Source of the DNA: Microthrixaceae bacterium
GTDB taxonomy: Bacteria > Actinomycetota > Acidimicrobiia > Acidimicrobiales > Acidimicrobilacustridaceae
NCBI GenBank assembly: GCA_023264915.1
Contig: JAHFUU010000119.1
Location: forward strand, 1 to 7,286
Direction of reading: 5' to 3'
DNA: 7,286 bases
This document shows positions 6,172 through 7,286 of this stretch, piece after piece. The position numbers and the translations under genes were made by a program. The notes under the pieces are model-generated. The model ran no database searches. It saw nothing but the letters and a program-made list of their open reading frames with translations, and had not been told where the DNA came from. Position 1 is the first letter of the stretch. Each line of letters begins with the position of its first letter.

Positions 6172-6215
6172 AGTCTAGCCCCCAGCCCAATAAAGACGAA
6201 ATATCCGTTGAAATT
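6172..6215 (-). promoter_or_regulatory. Possible ferredoxin promoter: AT-rich island and TAGACT -10 box
   Basis: Positions 6189-6215 form the most AT-rich patch noticed in the window. On the minus strand a TAGACT box (6177-6172) lies about 60 bases before the ferredoxin ATG and fits the actinobacterial TAnnnT -10 pattern. The -35 region 17 bases upstream (TTCGTC) is a poor match. Confidence 0.3.
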
Positions 6216-6452
6216 GGCCCGGGTCCAGGCAAGCGAGCTCGTCGAGTTCCGCTCGGGCGTGGTTGCCGCCAGTGTGGCCCGATGCCACAGGGTCCATCTC
6301 GCCCGCCTGACGAAGCCCGCCAGGACGGCCAATCGTCCGCCTGAAACGGTCCTCAGCGGTGTAGGGTCCGCCGGGCGATGTGTCAACCGATGCAGCTTGC
6401 CAGCCGTAGTTCTTTGTGAGAGGTGGGCCAGGTCGGAGACCCTCGTACGATC

Positions 6453-6460
6453 GGAGGTGA
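6453..6460 (+). promoter_or_regulatory. Strong ribosome binding site of arc
   Basis: GGAGGTGA ends six bases before ATG 6467, an excellent Shine-Dalgarno match and spacing. It excludes ATG 6460, which overlaps it and opens only a 15-codon frame. Confidence 0.8.
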
Positions 6461-6466
6461 TGCCGC

Positions 6467-7286
6467 ATGGACCAGACCGAGTACGAGAAGCGACTGGCGG
6501 CACATGAAGTCGAGATGGCGGAGCTTGCAGAGCAGTCACGGTTGCTCGAGGACGAGGTCGCCATGCTGCGCAGGCGGCTGCACGACGCGCCCAAGCGTGT
6601 TCGCACCCTCGAGGAGCGGCTGCTCGAGACGAAGGGCCAGCTAGCCCAAGCGGTCTCCCAGAACGAGAAGCTGACCTACACGCTCCGCGAGGCGCGCGAG
6701 CACATCGCGGCACTCCGAGAAGAGGTCGACAAGCTCACCCAACCACCGTCGGCCTACGGCGTGCTCCTCGGTCGCAACGAGGATGGAACCGCCGATGTGT
6801 TCTCAGGCGGTCGCAAGATGCGTGTCTCGGTGCACCCAGACCTCGATGAGGACGAGCTCCTCCGTGGGTCAGAGGTCGTCTTGAACGAGTCCCTCAACGT
6901 GGTGATGGCCCGCAGCGCCGACCTCACTGGCGAGGTTGTGACCATGAAGGAGCTCCTCGAGGATGGCATGCGTGCCCTGATAGTGGGACGTGCCGACGAA
7001 GAGCGTGTGGCTGAGCTCGCAGACTGGCTCAGGGGCGAGAAGCTCAGGGCCGGCGACACCTTGTTGATGGACATGAGGTCCGGCCTGCTGATCGAGCGCC
7101 TCCCGCGGCCAGAGGTCGAAGAGCTCGTTCTCGAAGAGGTTCCCGACATCTCCTATGAGGACGTAGGAGGGCTTGATTCCCAGATCGAGCAGATTGCCGA
7201 CGCAGTCGAGCTGCCGTTCGTCCACCACGAGCTGTTCTGCGAGTACCGACTTCCTGCACCCAAGGGTGTCCTGCTTTACGGCCCAC
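6467..7286 (+). CDS. arc: Proteasome-associated AAA ATPase ARC/Mpa, 3' end cut by window
   Basis: The frame runs open from ATG 6467 to the window end, giving 273 residues of a protein normally near 550-600. Residues about 5-92 are a heptad-rich coiled coil, which in Mpa captures the prokaryotic ubiquitin-like protein Pup. Residues about 95-213 make the tandem OB-fold interdomain ([17 protein letters not shown], then [20 protein letters not shown]). The AAA domain starts near [16 protein letters not shown] (228-243), and the last residues GVLLYGP begin the Walker A loop, where the window stops. ARC forms a hexamer that unfolds pupylated proteins and feeds them to the 20S proteasome. In actinobacteria dop, pup, proteasome subunit and pafA genes usually follow; they would lie beyond the window. 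The coiled coil, OB region and AAA start are intact, so a working protein is expected. The ferredoxin gene diverges from it. Confidence 0.96.
   Translation, partial: MDQTEYEKRLAAHEVEMAELAEQSRLLEDEVAMLRRRLHDAPKRVRTLEERLLETKGQLAQAVSQNEKLTYTLREAREHIAALREEVDKLTQPPSAYGVLLGRNEDGTADVFSGGRKMRVSVHPDLDEDELLRGSEVVLNESLNVVMARSADLTGEVVTMKELLEDGMRALIVGRADEERVAELADWLRGEKLRAGDTLLMDMRSGLLIERLPRPEVEELVLEEVPDISYEDVGGLDSQIEQIADAVELPFVHHELFCEYRLPAPKGVLLYGP

Larger units (their letters stand above)
6113..6466. other. Divergent intergenic region between ferredoxin and arc
   Basis: This 354-base stretch has no credible gene on either strand. It contains the probable ferredoxin promoter (6172-6215) and two short hairpins, TGTGGC/GCCACA at 6273-6289 and GGACG/CGTCC at 6323-6338. 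A weak arc promoter candidate, CTGAAA at 6341-6346 and TAGGGT at 6362-6367, has only a 15-base spacer. The arc ribosome binding site lies at the right end. No tRNA or other recognisable RNA gene is seen. Confidence 0.6.

Noticed and set aside
6446..6451. TACGAT as a -10 box for arc
   Set aside because: Transcription would start inside the arc ribosome binding site at 6453-6460, leaving it incomplete.
6460..6507. ATG 6460 as the arc start
   Set aside because: It overlaps the Shine-Dalgarno sequence and opens a frame that stops after 15 codons, in a different frame from arc.
1..7286. CRISPR arrays, tRNA or rRNA genes, insertion sequences
   Set aside because: No regularly spaced repeats, no tRNA T-arm pattern and no transposase motifs were seen on either strand.

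Overview
This window is GC-rich, with strong G/C preference at third codon positions, frequent GTG starts and 4-base GTGA-type gene overlaps. It ends inside an ARC/Mpa-type AAA ATPase, the Pup-proteasome unfoldase, which points firmly to an actinobacterium. The form of the ferredoxin, TtuA and small membrane proteins suggests a deep-branching group such as Acidimicrobiia. That finer placement is inference from memory of related proteins, not a search.

Layout: positions 2-2755 hold a tight same-strand run. It starts with a 5'-cut two-helix membrane protein, then a 76-aa single-helix membrane protein, then a 335-aa protein with a short conserved head and a very long Arg/Lys/Ala-rich tail. It ends with a 66-aa ubiquitin-like beta-grasp protein (TtuB/ThiS/MoaD type) and a TtuA-type tRNA 2-thiolase. 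trmI (tRNA m1A58 methyltransferase) follows after a 45-base gap, and a hairpin at 3612-3640 may end this transcription unit. Next is a MarP-like membrane-anchored serine protease (3764-4927). A convergent gap (4928-5158) with a perfect 10-bp inverted repeat separates it from a YqgE/AlgH family gene on the minus strand (5159-5740). A small ferredoxin gene (5870-6112, minus) follows. A divergent 354-base gap (6113-6466) with an AT-rich island then leads to arc (6467 to the window end), cut within its Walker A region.

How the genes fit together: TtuB, TtuA and TrmI form a tRNA T-loop module, with sulfur carrier and thiolase for U54 and methylase for A58. TrmI next to the Pup-proteasome locus is a recurrent actinobacterial neighbourhood, and the ferredoxin beside arc also fits it. 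MarP, a periplasmic acid-stress protease in mycobacteria, and YqgE lie between these two modules with no obvious shared pathway. The most unusual items are the basic tail of the 335-aa protein, the Ala-Val tail after the diglycine of the beta-grasp protein, and the CxxDxxC cluster motif with an extra cysteine in the ferredoxin.
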